Counted from the stretch's first letter, positions 43,866 through 54,004 are shown. The stretch is 64,000 bases of DNA from Roseomonas sp. (GCA_020249435.1 JADCFQ010000004.1:1-64000), one strand, 5' to 3'. Numbers and translations: made by a program. Notes: generated from the sequence alone by a model not told the origin.

Positions 43866-46174
43866 TGTTCAGCGGCAAATCCGTCGCAAGGCTGGAAGAT
43901 GCACGGTTTCTGACCGGGCTCGGGCGTTACGTTTCGGACATCATCCCAGCGGATGCGCTGCATGCTGTGGTGCTGCGATCACCCCATGCCCATGCGGTAT
44001 TGCATGAGGTCAACACAGCAGCAGCGCGCACCATGCCAGGTGTGGTGGGTGTTTTTACTGCCGCCGAGCTTGCCGCCGATGATCTGGCACCTTTGCCCTG
44101 CACCGCAGTAGTCGCGAGTGTGGCGCCGATGATCGTACCGCCGCGCCCTGTGCTGGCAACGGATCGCGTGCGGCATTTGGGTGAGGCGGTTGCCCTGATT
44201 ATCGCGACCAGCGCCTCTGCCGCTCGTGATGCGGCGGAGGCGATTGAGGTGAGCTACGATCCCCTGCCCGCCGTGATTGATGGCGCGTCTGCCCTTGGCG
44301 CGGAGGCACCGCAAATCTGGCCGCAAGCGCCAGGCAATGAGGCATTTCGTTTTTTGAAAGGCGATCGCGCTGCCACCGATGCGGCTTTCGCGCAGGCCGA
44401 TCATATTGTCAGCCTTGATCTGCTCAATAACCGCGTTCATGCCGTGCCGATGGAACCGCGTGCAGCGCTGGCGCGTTTTGATGATGGGCGGTTTGAACTG
44501 ATTTTCACCGGCATGGGCGTGCATGGCATTCGCCGACAACTCGCGACGGTGTTTCGCCTACCGGAAGATGCCTTTCATCTTGTCTGCCCCGATGTGGGGG
44601 GCGGCTTTGGCGCCAAAAACTTTCTGTTCCCGGAATATGTGCTGGCGCTTTGGGCCGCGCGTCGGCTTGGCCGCGCCATTGCCTGGCAAGCGGAACCAAG
44701 CGAGGAATTCGCCGCCGCCGTGCATGGCCGCGATTTACGCGCCAAGGCAAGGCTTGCGCTGGCTGATGATGGTCGCTTTCTGGCACTGGACATCAGCAGC
44801 ATTGCCGATATGGGCGCCTATCTTTCCGCCGTTGGTCCGCATTGCCCGACCAATGCTTTCTCCACCGCCATGGGCGGCGTCTATGCCATCCCCGCCATGC
44901 ATCTGGAAGTACGCGGTGCCTTCACCAATAGCCTGCCGGTGGATGCCTATCGCGGCGCCGGCAAGCCAGAGGCAAATTATATCATCGAAAGGCTGGTGGA
45001 TGCCGCCGCGCGCCAGTTGGGGCGCGATGCCGCAGCCTTGCGCGCGATGAATATGCTGCCTGATGCGCCGCATCGCACCGCCATGGGCATGGCCGTGGAT
45101 GGCGGGCGCTTCGCCGCCAATCTTGCAGTCCTTGACAAGGTTTCCGATGCGGAAGGTTTTGCGGCTCGGCGCACGGAGTCAGCGCAGCGCGGCATGTTGC
45201 TTGGCCGCGGTATTGCCTGTTTTCTGGAAACCGCGCGCGGTGCGCCGGGCGAATGGGCTTCGGTAAGCGTGGATGCATCCGGGCAGGCACGCGCGGCGAT
45301 TGGCACACAAAGCAACGGCCAGGGGCATGAAACCAGCTATGCGCAGATTGTGGCGGACCGGCTTGGACTGACCCCCGCCGAGGTGCTTGTGCAGCAAGCC
45401 GATACGCAACTGTTGCCTAATGGCAATGGCCATGGCGGCGCGCGTTCACTGCATTTGGGCGGTGGTGCATTGGTGCTCGCGCTGGATGCGCTGATGGAAA
45501 AGGCGCGCCTGATTGCTGCGCATTTGCTGCAAGCCGATCCGGCTGCGCTTGCTTTCGCAGATGGGCGCTTTGCCCTGCCGGATGGAGAACGCTTCATCAC
45601 CTTGGCAGAAATCGCGCGTGCAGCAGAAGATTCCACGAGCCTTCCCGAAGGCATGGTGCCAGGGCTTACCGCATCCGGTCACAATACCTCCGACCTCGTG
45701 ACCTTCCCCAATGGTAGCCAGGTCGCAGAAATTGAGATTGACCCGGAAACTGGGCATGCGCGGCTGACACGCTATGTCGCGGTGGATGATTACGGGCGCC
45801 TGATAAATCCACGCCTGACGCAAGGGCAGGTCCAGGGCGGGCTGGTGCAGGGCATTGGTCAAGCCATGCTGGAAGACATTATTTATGAACGCGAGTCAGG
45901 CCAATTGCTGACCGGTTCCTTGATGGATTACGCGCTACCTCGTGCGGATGATGTACCGGCGATTGAAGTGCTGTTGGAAGGCACGTCAACGAAATCCAAC
46001 CCACTCGGCGTGAAAGGCTCTGGTCAGGCGGGCGCCATCGCCGCGCCGCAAACAGTGATGAACGCCATTGCGGATGCGTTGGCGCTACGCGGTGCGACCG
46101 CGCCCGATATGCCCGCAACGCCCGAGAAGATTTGGCGCGCACTTCAAAACGCCCCCTCCAATGAAAGGAATTGA
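43865..46174 (+). CDS. Xanthine dehydrogenase/CoxL-type molybdopterin-binding subunit, lacking the catalytic Glu
   Basis: This 769-residue protein has the large-subunit layout: ARLEDARFLTGLGRYV at the start, DVGGGFGAKNFLFPE near residue 243, GTQSNGQGHETSYAQI near 480, and the active-site loop GVKGSGQAG at 715-723. In family enzymes that loop is usually GVKGxGEAG, with the Glu as catalytic base. Here it is Gln721 (CAG). No FAD or 2Fe-2S subunit gene is adjacent. It may have changed activity or use partner subunits encoded elsewhere. It probably hydroxylates, or binds, an aromatic or N-heterocyclic compound. Confidence 0.88.
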   Translation: MFSGKSVARLEDARFLTGLGRYVSDIIPADALHAVVLRSPHAHAVLHEVNTAAARTMPGVVGVFTAAELAADDLAPLPCTAVVASVAPMIVPPRPVLATDRVRHLGEAVALIIATSASAARDAAEAIEVSYDPLPAVIDGASALGAEAPQIWPQAPGNEAFRFLKGDRAATDAAFAQADHIVSLDLLNNRVHAVPMEPRAALARFDDGRFELIFTGMGVHGIRRQLATVFRLPEDAFHLVCPDVGGGFGAKNFLFPEYVLALWAARRLGRAIAWQAEPSEEFAAAVHGRDLRAKARLALADDGRFLALDISSIADMGAYLSAVGPHCPTNAFSTAMGGVYAIPAMHLEVRGAFTNSLPVDAYRGAGKPEANYIIERLVDAAARQLGRDAAALRAMNMLPDAPHRTAMGMAVDGGRFAANLAVLDKVSDAEGFAARRTESAQRGMLLGRGIACFLETARGAPGEWASVSVDASGQARAAIGTQSNGQGHETSYAQIVADRLGLTPAEVLVQQADTQLLPNGNGHGGARSLHLGGGALVLALDALMEKARLIAAHLLQADPAALAFADGRFALPDGERFITLAEIARAAEDSTSLPEGMVPGLTASGHNTSDLVTFPNGSQVAEIEIDPETGHARLTRYVAVDDYGRLINPRLTQGQVQGGLVQGIGQAMLEDIIYERESGQLLTGSLMDYALPRADDVPAIEVLLEGTSTKSNPLGVKGSGQAGAIAAPQTVMNAIADALALRGATAPDMPATPEKIWRALQNAPSNERN

Positions 46175-46178
46175 TGCC

Positions 46179-47087
46179 ATGACCTATCAAGTCACGCGAG
46201 ATTTCATCGGCTACGGCGCCAATCCGCCCGATCCGCAATGGCCAGGTGGCGCGAAGCTCGCGGTGAATTTTGTCATCAATTATGAGGAAGGCAGCGAGCC
46301 ATCCTTCGAACTTGGTGATGGCGTCACGGAAAACGGGTTGACCGAAGCGCATGGCCTCAATCAGGTGAAATCAGGCCGCGATTTGGCCGCCGAAGGCATG
46401 TTTGAATATGGCAGCCGCGTTGGTTTTTGGCGCCTGCAGCGGCTGTTTCAGGAACGCAACCTGCCGGTGACGATTTTCGGCTGCGCGCTGGCATTGGAAC
46501 GCAACCCGGAAGCCGCCGCCGCCATCAAGGCTGCGGGCTATGATGTCTGTTCCCATGGTTGGCGTTGGGTCAAGCATTTTGAGCTGTCGGAGGAAGAAGA
46601 ACGCGACCACATCCGCAAGGCGATTGACAGCCAGCAAAAGACTGTCGGGCATCGGCCAGATGGCTGGTATTGCCGCTATGGACCTTCGGTGAACACGCGA
46701 AGGTTGGTCGTGGAAGAAGGCGGCTTTCTATACGACAGCGATTATTACGGCGATGAATTACCGATCTGGACGCGCGTGAACGACAAACCGCATCTGATCG
46801 TGCCCTATTCGCTCACGAATAATGATGGCAAATATGCCGGCTGGATGGGCACCTCCGATCAATGGTTTTCCTATATCCGTGATGCTTTCGACATGCTCTA
46901 TGAAGAAGGCCGCAAGGGGCAACCCAAGATGATGTCAGTTGGGCTGCATATGCGCCTGATTGGCCACCCGGCGCGCGCGGTCGCGCTGCAAAGGCTGCTG
47001 GATTACATGGCGGATAAGCGCGATGTCTGGATCACGCGCCGCGTGGATATTGCCCGACATTGGATGGCGGTGCATCCGGCGAAGTGA
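46179..47087 (+). CDS. Polysaccharide deacetylase-fold hydrolase (PuuE allantoinase-like)
   Basis: This 302-residue protein has the NodB-homology core of the PuuE/allantoinase branch: VNFVINYEEGSEPS near residue 30, SRVGFWRLQRLF near 75, and a SHGWRWV metal-site segment near 125. Enzymes of this branch open cyclic amides, such as allantoin, without a classical amidohydrolase fold. AAAGGA precedes the ATG at 46179. A paralogue is encoded at 56357-57250. A cyclic-amide or ureide substrate would fit the hydantoinase-type genes downstream. Confidence 0.9.
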   Translation: MTYQVTRDFIGYGANPPDPQWPGGAKLAVNFVINYEEGSEPSFELGDGVTENGLTEAHGLNQVKSGRDLAAEGMFEYGSRVGFWRLQRLFQERNLPVTIFGCALALERNPEAAAAIKAAGYDVCSHGWRWVKHFELSEEEERDHIRKAIDSQQKTVGHRPDGWYCRYGPSVNTRRLVVEEGGFLYDSDYYGDELPIWTRVNDKPHLIVPYSLTNNDGKYAGWMGTSDQWFSYIRDAFDMLYEEGRKGQPKMMSVGLHMRLIGHPARAVALQRLLDYMADKRDVWITRRVDIARHWMAVHPAK

Positions 47088-47156
47088 TGTAAGGCCCTCG
47101 ACGTCGTGGCGTGAACATGATGAACTGAGACAAATAACCAAACCTTGGAGGTCTTC

Positions 47157-48230
47157 ATGATGTTGAAAAAACTCCTGGCCGGTGTCGCAATGGCATCCGG
47201 CATCGTCTTCTCGGCTGCGGCGCAATTGCCGACACTGCCCGCCGGCGCGCCGATCCGCATCTCTGCCGTGACACAGCCGCTACCGACTCAGCCGCAATAT
47301 ACGCGCGTGGATATTCCGGTGCTGCGCGACGGCACGGCAGCGCGCAGCAATGGCCGCGTGCAGGTGCAGCTTTCAACCCATGCGGAACGCAATCTCGCGG
47401 GCAATGAGATTGTGCGCCTGGTGCGGTCTGGCCAAGTGGAAATCGGCGCTGGTACGCTGACCACACTTTCGGGTGACGTGCCCATTCTGGATGGTATCGA
47501 CCTTGCCGGTCTGGCGCCTGACATCAATGATGCACGGCGCATTGCCGAAGCAGTCTTGCCTGTTGCGAACCGCGATTTGGAACGCTTCGGTGCGCGGCTT
47601 GTCGCCATGTATCCCTTCCCGGCGCAAGTGGTCTTTTGCCGTGCTGCCTTCACGAGCCTGAATGATTTGCGCGGCCGGCGCATCCGTACCTTCGGCAATT
47701 CGCTGGTGGATTTCTTCACAGCGCTTGGCGCGCAGCCCGTCAGCATCGGCTTCCCGGAAGTTTATTCGGCGCTGGAACGTGGCGTGGTGGATTGCGCCAT
47801 CACGGGTTCCGGTTCGGGTGCGGCGGCGCGCTGGCCGGAAGTTTCCACGCATATCTCTGACCTCCCGGTTTCCTGGGCGGTTGCGGGCTATCTCGTGAAT
47901 TTGAATTGGTGGAACCGTCTGGAACCTGCCGTGCGCGATTTCATGGAAGCGACCATGAAGGAAGTGAGCAATCAGCAATGGGCGCTCGGCCTTGCCGCAA
48001 CGCGCGATGGCATTGATTGCAATATTGGCCGCGCTGCGGGCTGCAGCATCCACAACCTCGCCGCGCGCCCCATGACGGAAGTAAGTGCCTCGGCCGCCGA
48101 TAAGGCCCAGGCGAAGGAGATTTTCCGCACCACCGTATTGCCGGGTTGGGTGCGGCGCTGCGGTGCGCGGTGCGGTGAGGTCTATAATGACGTGATCGCG
48201 CCGATCAGCGGTGTGCGCTTCGGCGGATGA
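47157..48230 (+). CDS. dctP: TRAP transporter substrate-binding protein (DctP family)
   Basis: This 357-residue exported protein has a Sec signal (MLKKLLAGVAMASGIVFSAAAQ). It has the DctP pattern: AERNLAGNEIVRLVRSGQVE, DLRGRRIRTFGN near residue 170, which includes the Arg that contacts the ligand carboxylate, and FPEVYSALERGVVDC. GGAGG at 47147-47151 serves either of two consecutive ATGs (47157 or 47160). The small and large permeases follow with ATGA overlaps, so the transporter is complete. Confidence 0.94.
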   Translation: MMLKKLLAGVAMASGIVFSAAAQLPTLPAGAPIRISAVTQPLPTQPQYTRVDIPVLRDGTAARSNGRVQVQLSTHAERNLAGNEIVRLVRSGQVEIGAGTLTTLSGDVPILDGIDLAGLAPDINDARRIAEAVLPVANRDLERFGARLVAMYPFPAQVVFCRAAFTSLNDLRGRRIRTFGNSLVDFFTALGAQPVSIGFPEVYSALERGVVDCAITGSGSGAAARWPEVSTHISDLPVSWAVAGYLVNLNWWNRLEPAVRDFMEATMKEVSNQQWALGLAATRDGIDCNIGRAAGCSIHNLAARPMTEVSASAADKAQAKEIFRTTVLPGWVRRCGARCGEVYNDVIAPISGVRFGG

Positions 48231-48868
48231 GCAACGGCGCCAGCACGGCCCCCGCATGGCTGCATGCAGCACGGCGACTCAGGATCTGGGTCGCCGCCGT
48301 TGCTGCCGTGATGGCGCATATTGCCGGCTGGAACTACATTCTCTGCGCCTGTTTCATCACCTTTGATATCGTGGCGCGGAGTTTTTTTGGTTTTTCTTCC
48401 AAGGCGACGGTCGAAGTCACCGGCTATATGCTGGCCGGCGGCATTGCCTGGGCCTTGGCGCATACGCTGGCGCGGCGCGCGCATATTCGCGTAGATGTCT
48501 TCATGATGCGCCTGCCGCTTGGTCTGCGGGCCTGGCTGCATCTTTTCTCCCTTACGCTTCTTCTGGGGCTTGGGATTTTCTTCGCCTGGGCAGCGCTTGA
48601 ACTGGTGGATGAAAGTGCGCTGTTTAACGCGCATGACAATTCCGCCTTGCGCATTGAAATGATCTGGCCGCAAGGCATTTGGGCCTTCGGTATCATCAGT
48701 TTTGCCGTCATGGCACTGGTTCTGATGCTGGAAGCGAGCCTTTCGATCCTCGCCGGAGAGCCCGAGGCTTTGGATACCCTGCTTGGTTCCCGCACCTTGC
48801 AGGATGAGACTGAGGAAGCCTTGGAAGCGGTTGCCATGGCGCATGAAGGGCCGGGGCCCAAGCCATGA
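48227..48868 (+). CDS. dctQ: TRAP transporter small permease (DctQ family)
   Basis: This 213-residue membrane protein has four hydrophobic helices and the DctQ features AHIAGWNYILCACF in helix 1 and RRAHIRVDVFMMRLP between helices 2 and 3. It overlaps both dctP and dctM by four bases. Its C-terminal tail of about 40 residues is acidic. It joins DctM to form the sodium-coupled membrane unit. Confidence 0.93.
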   Translation: MSNGASTAPAWLHAARRLRIWVAAVAAVMAHIAGWNYILCACFITFDIVARSFFGFSSKATVEVTGYMLAGGIAWALAHTLARRAHIRVDVFMMRLPLGLRAWLHLFSLTLLLGLGIFFAWAALELVDESALFNAHDNSALRIEMIWPQGIWAFGIISFAVMALVLMLEASLSILAGEPEALDTLLGSRTLQDETEEALEAVAMAHEGPGPKP

Positions 48869-50229
48869 TCGCGATTGTCTTTCTGCTCGGTCTATTGGCT
48901 GTCACCATCTTCGCCGCAGCAAGTGGCGCGCAAGCGCTGCCGATTGCCGAGATCATGATGCTAGTCGGCATTTTCGTACTATTCTTCGGCTCCGGCGTTT
49001 ATATTGCGGCTGTCCTGGGTATTCTTGGCGTTTTGATCGGTTTCCTATTCTCTGATCGTCCCTGGTGGGCGTTTATGGGACAAACACTTTGGGCGCCGTC
49101 TTCGAATTTCGTTCTGGTTGCGGTTCCATTGTTTCTGCTGATGGGTGAAATCCTGCTGCGTGCTGGACTGTCTGACAGGCTCTATCGCGCGCTGAACGTC
49201 TGGCTGAACCGTATGCCTGGCGGTTTGCTTCATACCAATATTGTTTCCTGCGCGGTATTTTCGGCCATCTCCGGCAGCTCGGTCGCAACCGCCGCTACCA
49301 TGGGTTCGGTGGCGCTGCCCTATTTCCAGGATACGAAATACAGCCAACGCATGGTGCTGGGCTCGCTGGCGGCGGGCGGCGCCTTGGGTAATCTGATTCC
49401 ACCAGGCATTACCTTCATCATCTATGGGCTGATTACGGAAACCTCGGTCGGCGCGCTTTATATCGCGGCGGTCATTCCTTCGCTGCTCGTCACCGGGCTT
49501 TTCATTCTGGTCATTCTCGCCCATGGCCTGAAGCATCCCATGGAGAAGCCGGCCAAGCTGCCGCTAGCCATGAAACTGCGTGCATTGCTTGATCTGGTGC
49601 CGACGCTTCTCCTGATCCTGCTGGTGCTAGGGTCCATCTATGGCGGCTTTGCCACCCCCACGGAAGCAGCGGCACTTGGTGTTGTTGGTGCTGCGATTTT
49701 TGCCGCACTTGAAGGCAAGCTGACGCTCCGCATGCTGAATGCCTCAGCCGAGGCGACGGCGCGCAATACAGCACTGCTTGGTCTGATCCTGTTCGGCGCC
49801 TATTTGCTGAATTATATCCTGACATTGATCAATGTGCCGCAGGCACTCGCCGGCATGATCTCTGGCCTGCCCATTCCGCCTTGGGCCATCATGCTCTGCA
49901 TCATCGCCCTTTACGTGGCGCTTGGAACCTTCATGGAAGGTTTTTCCATGATCATCACCACAGTGCCCGTGGTATTCCCCATCGTCACCGCGCTTGGCTA
50001 TGATCCGATCTGGTTCGGCGTGATTGTCACCATGCTTGTGGAAATCGCCCAAATCAGCCCGCCCGATGGCACGGTGATGTATGTGCTGCAAGGCATGCGA
50101 AAACGCCCCGGCCCGATCACGGATGTCTTTGCCGGCGTCATGCCATTCCTGGCGGTATATCTTTTGGCGGTCGCGCTTCTAATGGTATTCCCTGGCCTCG
50201 CGCTGTGGCTACCAAGTGTTATGAGCTGA
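48865..50229 (+). CDS. dctM: TRAP transporter large permease (DctM family)
   Basis: This 454-residue protein has about twelve membrane helices. It has the DctM blocks SGSSVATAATMGSVALP near residue 136, GALGNLIPPGITFIIYG near 170 and ISPPDGTVMYVL near the end. It forms the substrate pathway of the TRAP system. The stop lies 24 bp before the chosen HyuA start, so transporter and hydrolase genes probably share a transcript and a substrate. Confidence 0.94.
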   Translation: MIAIVFLLGLLAVTIFAAASGAQALPIAEIMMLVGIFVLFFGSGVYIAAVLGILGVLIGFLFSDRPWWAFMGQTLWAPSSNFVLVAVPLFLLMGEILLRAGLSDRLYRALNVWLNRMPGGLLHTNIVSCAVFSAISGSSVATAATMGSVALPYFQDTKYSQRMVLGSLAAGGALGNLIPPGITFIIYGLITETSVGALYIAAVIPSLLVTGLFILVILAHGLKHPMEKPAKLPLAMKLRALLDLVPTLLLILLVLGSIYGGFATPTEAAALGVVGAAIFAALEGKLTLRMLNASAEATARNTALLGLILFGAYLLNYILTLINVPQALAGMISGLPIPPWAIMLCIIALYVALGTFMEGFSMIITTVPVVFPIVTALGYDPIWFGVIVTMLVEIAQISPPDGTVMYVLQGMRKRPGPITDVFAGVMPFLAVYLLAVALLMVFPGLALWLPSVMS

Positions 50230-50252
50230 CCTTTTCTCAACGGACCCTGACC

Positions 50253-52322
50253 TTGAGCACTGAAACCTCCTCTCGCCCCATCCGCATCGCCGTTGATATT
50301 GGCGGCACCTTCACCGATTTGCAGATTCTTGACGCGCGGGTTGGTATCGCGCAGGCGTGGAAAACGCCGACAACACCGGAAGACCCTTCCATTGGCCTGC
50401 TGGCCGGCGTGAAGGAAGCGGCGGAGCGCTTTGATTTTGCCTTGGCCGATGTTGGGCTTTTGCTACACGGCACCACCATCGCCACCAATGCCGTACTGGA
50501 ACGAAAACTCGCCCGCGGTGTGTTGCTGACGACTGCAGGTTTTGAGGATGTGTTGGAAATCAATCGCCATGTCCGGCGTGATATTTACGGCCTGGCGCAG
50601 GAGCCCTTCCCAACGCTGATCCCGCGTGACCGTCGGCTTGGCGTGACGGAACGCCTGCGAGCTGATGGATCGGCGGAAACACCGCTTGATGAGGCACAAC
50701 TACCTGCGCTGCTGAAACAGATCGAAGCTTTGGGCGCGGAAACCATCGCGATTTCCCTGCTGCATGCCTATGCCAATCCCATCCATGAAAAGCGCCTTGC
50801 AGCGTTGATCCAGCAAGCGCGGCCCGACCTGCCGATTTCGCTTTCATCTGACATTTCGCCGGAAATTCGCGAATATGAGCGCTGTTCAACCACAGTGCTG
50901 AATGCGCTTCTGATGCCGGTGGTCAAAGCTTATCTGGATAGGCTTGAAAAGCGCCTGGGCGAGGATGGGTTTTCACCCCTGGTATTCCTGGTGCAATCCA
51001 ATGGTGGGGTTTGCAGTTTGCGTGTCGCGGCGGAACAGCCGGCGCGGCTTTTGCTTTCTGGCCCATCGGGCGGCGCACTTGCGGCTGGGCGCATTTCGGA
51101 GATGCTGTCACGCCCCAACCTAGTTGCCGTAGATATGGGCGGCACATCCTATGATGTTTCGGTGGTGCAATCCGGGCGTGTTTCCGTGATTACACAAGGC
51201 GAGATTGACCGCCTGCCGGTACGTCTGCCCATGGTTGAAATGCGCACCATCGGCGCGGGCGGCGGTTCGATCGGCTCGGTTGACGCCGCCGGGCGGCTCA
51301 CCATGGGTCCGCGCAGTGCCGGTGCGCGTCCGGGCCCAGTTGCTTATGGGCGCGGCGGCACGGAACCTACCGTGACCGATGCCAATCTGGCACTTGGCAG
51401 GCTTGATCCCGAATTCTTCCTCGGCGGCGCGATCAAGCTCGATATGCCGGCAACGCGCAGCGCCATTGAAACCCGCATCGCTGCACCGCTGAACCTTTCG
51501 CTTGAGAAAGCCGCTGCAGGCATGCTCACCGTGACAAACGCCAATCTTGGTGCCGCCGTACGACTTTCACTCTTTGAGAAAGGGCTTGATCCGCGAGACT
51601 TTGCGCTGCTTTCCTTCGGCGGTGCCGGCGGGCTGCATGCAACTGAAGTCGCCGAAGAAATGGGCATCAGCGAAGTGATTTTCCCGCGTGAACCAGGCAC
51701 GCTTTCCGCCTATGGCATTCTGTTTTCTGATCTGGTGCAGGATCTCGCCCGCACGCGCTTGACGCGCGCGGAACCCGCGGGCCTGCCCCAGATGCGCGAG
51801 ACCATCGCCGAATTGCGCAACGCCGCCGATACACGCCTTGCCCAAGACGGTATTCCACCTGGTGAGCGCGATATCAACATCGCGGCCGATATGCGCTACC
51901 ATGGCCAGGCCTTTGAACTTCTCGTGCCCTGGGGCGCGGTGCAGACACCGAATGAGATTGATTTGGCAACGCTGCTGCAACGCTTTCACGCAACACACAA
52001 GCAGCGCTTTTCCTACGCCAATCCGGATGAGGCGGTTGAAATCGTTACCTTCCGCGCCATTGCCACCGGCAAGTTGGCGAAGCCTGTAATACGCGAACCA
52101 ACGCCAGCGTCACGCCCCGCCCAAAAGGCAAAGCGCCGCGCCTTTGATGGCGCGCAATGGTGTGAGGTGACCGTCTGGGACCGTGAAGCCCTAGGCGCTG
52201 ATGATGTCATCACAGGCCCCGCCATCATCGAAGAAGCCTTCGCCACCCATTGGATTTCCCGCGCCTGGCAAGCAAAGCTCGCAGCCGGCGGCGCCTTGAT
52301 CGCAAGGAGGATCACACAATGA
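50253..52322 (+). CDS. Hydantoinase/oxoprolinase subunit A (HyuA-like)
   Basis: This 689-residue protein has the ASKHA-type ATPase start IRIAVDIGGTFTDLQ and the second phosphate motif VAVDMGGTSYDVSVV near residue 290. It is the HyuA half of ATP-dependent hydantoinase, 5-oxoprolinase and acetone carboxylase-like enzymes. The start is uncertain. TTG at 50253 gives the canonical N-terminus without overlapping dctM, and a GTG at 50205 is possible. It overlaps HyuB by four bases. Confidence 0.92.
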   Translation: MSTETSSRPIRIAVDIGGTFTDLQILDARVGIAQAWKTPTTPEDPSIGLLAGVKEAAERFDFALADVGLLLHGTTIATNAVLERKLARGVLLTTAGFEDVLEINRHVRRDIYGLAQEPFPTLIPRDRRLGVTERLRADGSAETPLDEAQLPALLKQIEALGAETIAISLLHAYANPIHEKRLAALIQQARPDLPISLSSDISPEIREYERCSTTVLNALLMPVVKAYLDRLEKRLGEDGFSPLVFLVQSNGGVCSLRVAAEQPARLLLSGPSGGALAAGRISEMLSRPNLVAVDMGGTSYDVSVVQSGRVSVITQGEIDRLPVRLPMVEMRTIGAGGGSIGSVDAAGRLTMGPRSAGARPGPVAYGRGGTEPTVTDANLALGRLDPEFFLGGAIKLDMPATRSAIETRIAAPLNLSLEKAAAGMLTVTNANLGAAVRLSLFEKGLDPRDFALLSFGGAGGLHATEVAEEMGISEVIFPREPGTLSAYGILFSDLVQDLARTRLTRAEPAGLPQMRETIAELRNAADTRLAQDGIPPGERDINIAADMRYHGQAFELLVPWGAVQTPNEIDLATLLQRFHATHKQRFSYANPDEAVEIVTFRAIATGKLAKPVIREPTPASRPAQKAKRRAFDGAQWCEVTVWDREALGADDVITGPAIIEEAFATHWISRAWQAKLAAGGALIARRITQ

Positions 52323-53950
52323 GCCTCGGCCCCATCGAAATTGAAGTGATCCGCAACGCGCTGACCGCCGCGGCGGCGGAGATGGATATCACCATCTGGC
52401 GCACCAGCCGCAGCACGACCGTGCGCGAATTGCTGGATTACTCAACTGCAGTCTTCGACGCTGAAGGCAATAATGTCGCGCAATCTGCGCGCATTCCGCA
52501 GCATTTGAATTCCATGGGTGCTGCTTTGCGTACGCTGCTCGATCGCTTTGTGGATGCGAATGACTGGCGGGAAGGCGATGTGGTTGCGACCAATGATCCC
52601 TATTGCGGTGCGCAACATTTGAACGACATTCTTGTCTTCAAGCCGGTGCTTCACGAAGGGCTACGCGTGGCTTATGTGGGCGCGCTCTGCCATCATATTG
52701 ACATGGGCGGCATGGCGCCTGGTTCCTATGCCGCCACGGCGACTGAGGTGTTTCAGGAAGGGCTGCGCATCCCGCCACTTAAGCTGATTGAAGGTGGCGT
52801 GTTGAACAAATCCGTTCACGCCATGATCGGGCAGAATGTGCGTAAACCCGCGCTGATGCTGGGTGATTTGCAAAGCCAATTGGCGAGCCTTGAAGTTGGT
52901 GCCGCTTCCATCCGCCGTATCGCGACGCGTTACGGCGCCAAAACACTGATCGAAGCCACCAGCCGCATCCTGGATCAGAGTGAAGCCGCGATGCGCGCCG
53001 CCATCAGCGCCATGCCTGATGGCACCTATAGTTTTGAGGATTTCCTGGATGATGATGGTGTCTCTGGTGAGCCTGTGCGCCTCCATGCATCGCTCACCAT
53101 CAAGGGTGATGAGATTGAAGTTGATCTGACCGCCTGCGCTGATCAGCAGCGCGGCCCCATCAATTGCACGCCGGCGATGTCGAATTGTGCTGTCTATTAC
53201 AGCATTATTGCCGCGACAGATGGAGCGATGCCGGCCAATGCGGGTTGCTATCGCCCGATCCGTATTCGCCACCGCGAAGGCAGCGTCACTTCCTGCCGCG
53301 CGCCGGCTTCCGTTGCGCATCGTGTGGCAGTTTGCCATCGGCTGGCCAATGTCATGTTCGGCTGCTTGCATCAGGCGCTGCCGGATCGCATGCCGGCGGC
53401 CTATTATGGCGGTTCCTATGTGGCGACCTTCCAAACCGAAGCCGCGCATGGCGGGCGCGAGGTTCTGGTGGAGATCGAAATCGGCGGCACAGGCGCCAGC
53501 CCCGCCAAGGATGGTGTGAATGCCTGGTCCTTTGGCATGCACAACAATAGCAATATCCCGATTGAAATGATCGAAAGCCAAATGCCGCTCACGATCACGC
53601 ATTACGGCTTGAAGCCTGATTCTGGCGGAGATGGGCAATATCGCGGCGGGCTTGGGCTTATCCGCGAATGGCGCGTGGATAGTCCGGCCGGGATTTTCAC
53701 CGCGAATATGGATCGCTTCCGTCTCCCGCCCTATGGCCTTGCCGGAGGCAAACCCGCAAGCCTTGGGCGCTTGTTGCGCATTCGTGACGGGCAGGAAACC
53801 CCCATCGCGCCCAAAAGCGATGCAGTGCGTCTGCTGAAGGGCGATATTGTGCGGCTGGAAACTTCCGGCGGCGGCGGCTTTGGTGATCCCATGAGGCGTT
53901 CAGCAGAACAGCACAAGACTGATCGCGCGCTTGGCTATGTGACGGGCTGA
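52319..53950 (+). CDS. Hydantoinase/oxoprolinase subunit B (HyuB-like)
   Basis: This 543-residue protein has the HyuB start IEIEVIRNALTAAAAEMD, the DVVATNDPYCGAQHLNDI metal region near residue 85 and a GGGGFGDP C-terminus. With HyuA it hydrolyses a cyclic amide at the cost of ATP. AAGGAGG precedes the ATG. With TRAP and PuuE-like genes in the same block, a cyclic ureide or lactam is a plausible substrate. Confidence 0.93.
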   Translation: MSLGPIEIEVIRNALTAAAAEMDITIWRTSRSTTVRELLDYSTAVFDAEGNNVAQSARIPQHLNSMGAALRTLLDRFVDANDWREGDVVATNDPYCGAQHLNDILVFKPVLHEGLRVAYVGALCHHIDMGGMAPGSYAATATEVFQEGLRIPPLKLIEGGVLNKSVHAMIGQNVRKPALMLGDLQSQLASLEVGAASIRRIATRYGAKTLIEATSRILDQSEAAMRAAISAMPDGTYSFEDFLDDDGVSGEPVRLHASLTIKGDEIEVDLTACADQQRGPINCTPAMSNCAVYYSIIAATDGAMPANAGCYRPIRIRHREGSVTSCRAPASVAHRVAVCHRLANVMFGCLHQALPDRMPAAYYGGSYVATFQTEAAHGGREVLVEIEIGGTGASPAKDGVNAWSFGMHNNSNIPIEMIESQMPLTITHYGLKPDSGGDGQYRGGLGLIREWRVDSPAGIFTANMDRFRLPPYGLAGGKPASLGRLLRIRDGQETPIAPKSDAVRLLKGDIVRLETSGGGGFGDPMRRSAEQHKTDRALGYVTG

Positions 53951-54004
53951 ACCCCTTACCAGCGCAATCATCCTGGCCTAGGCTCGGCCACGGAGGATTG
54001 CACC

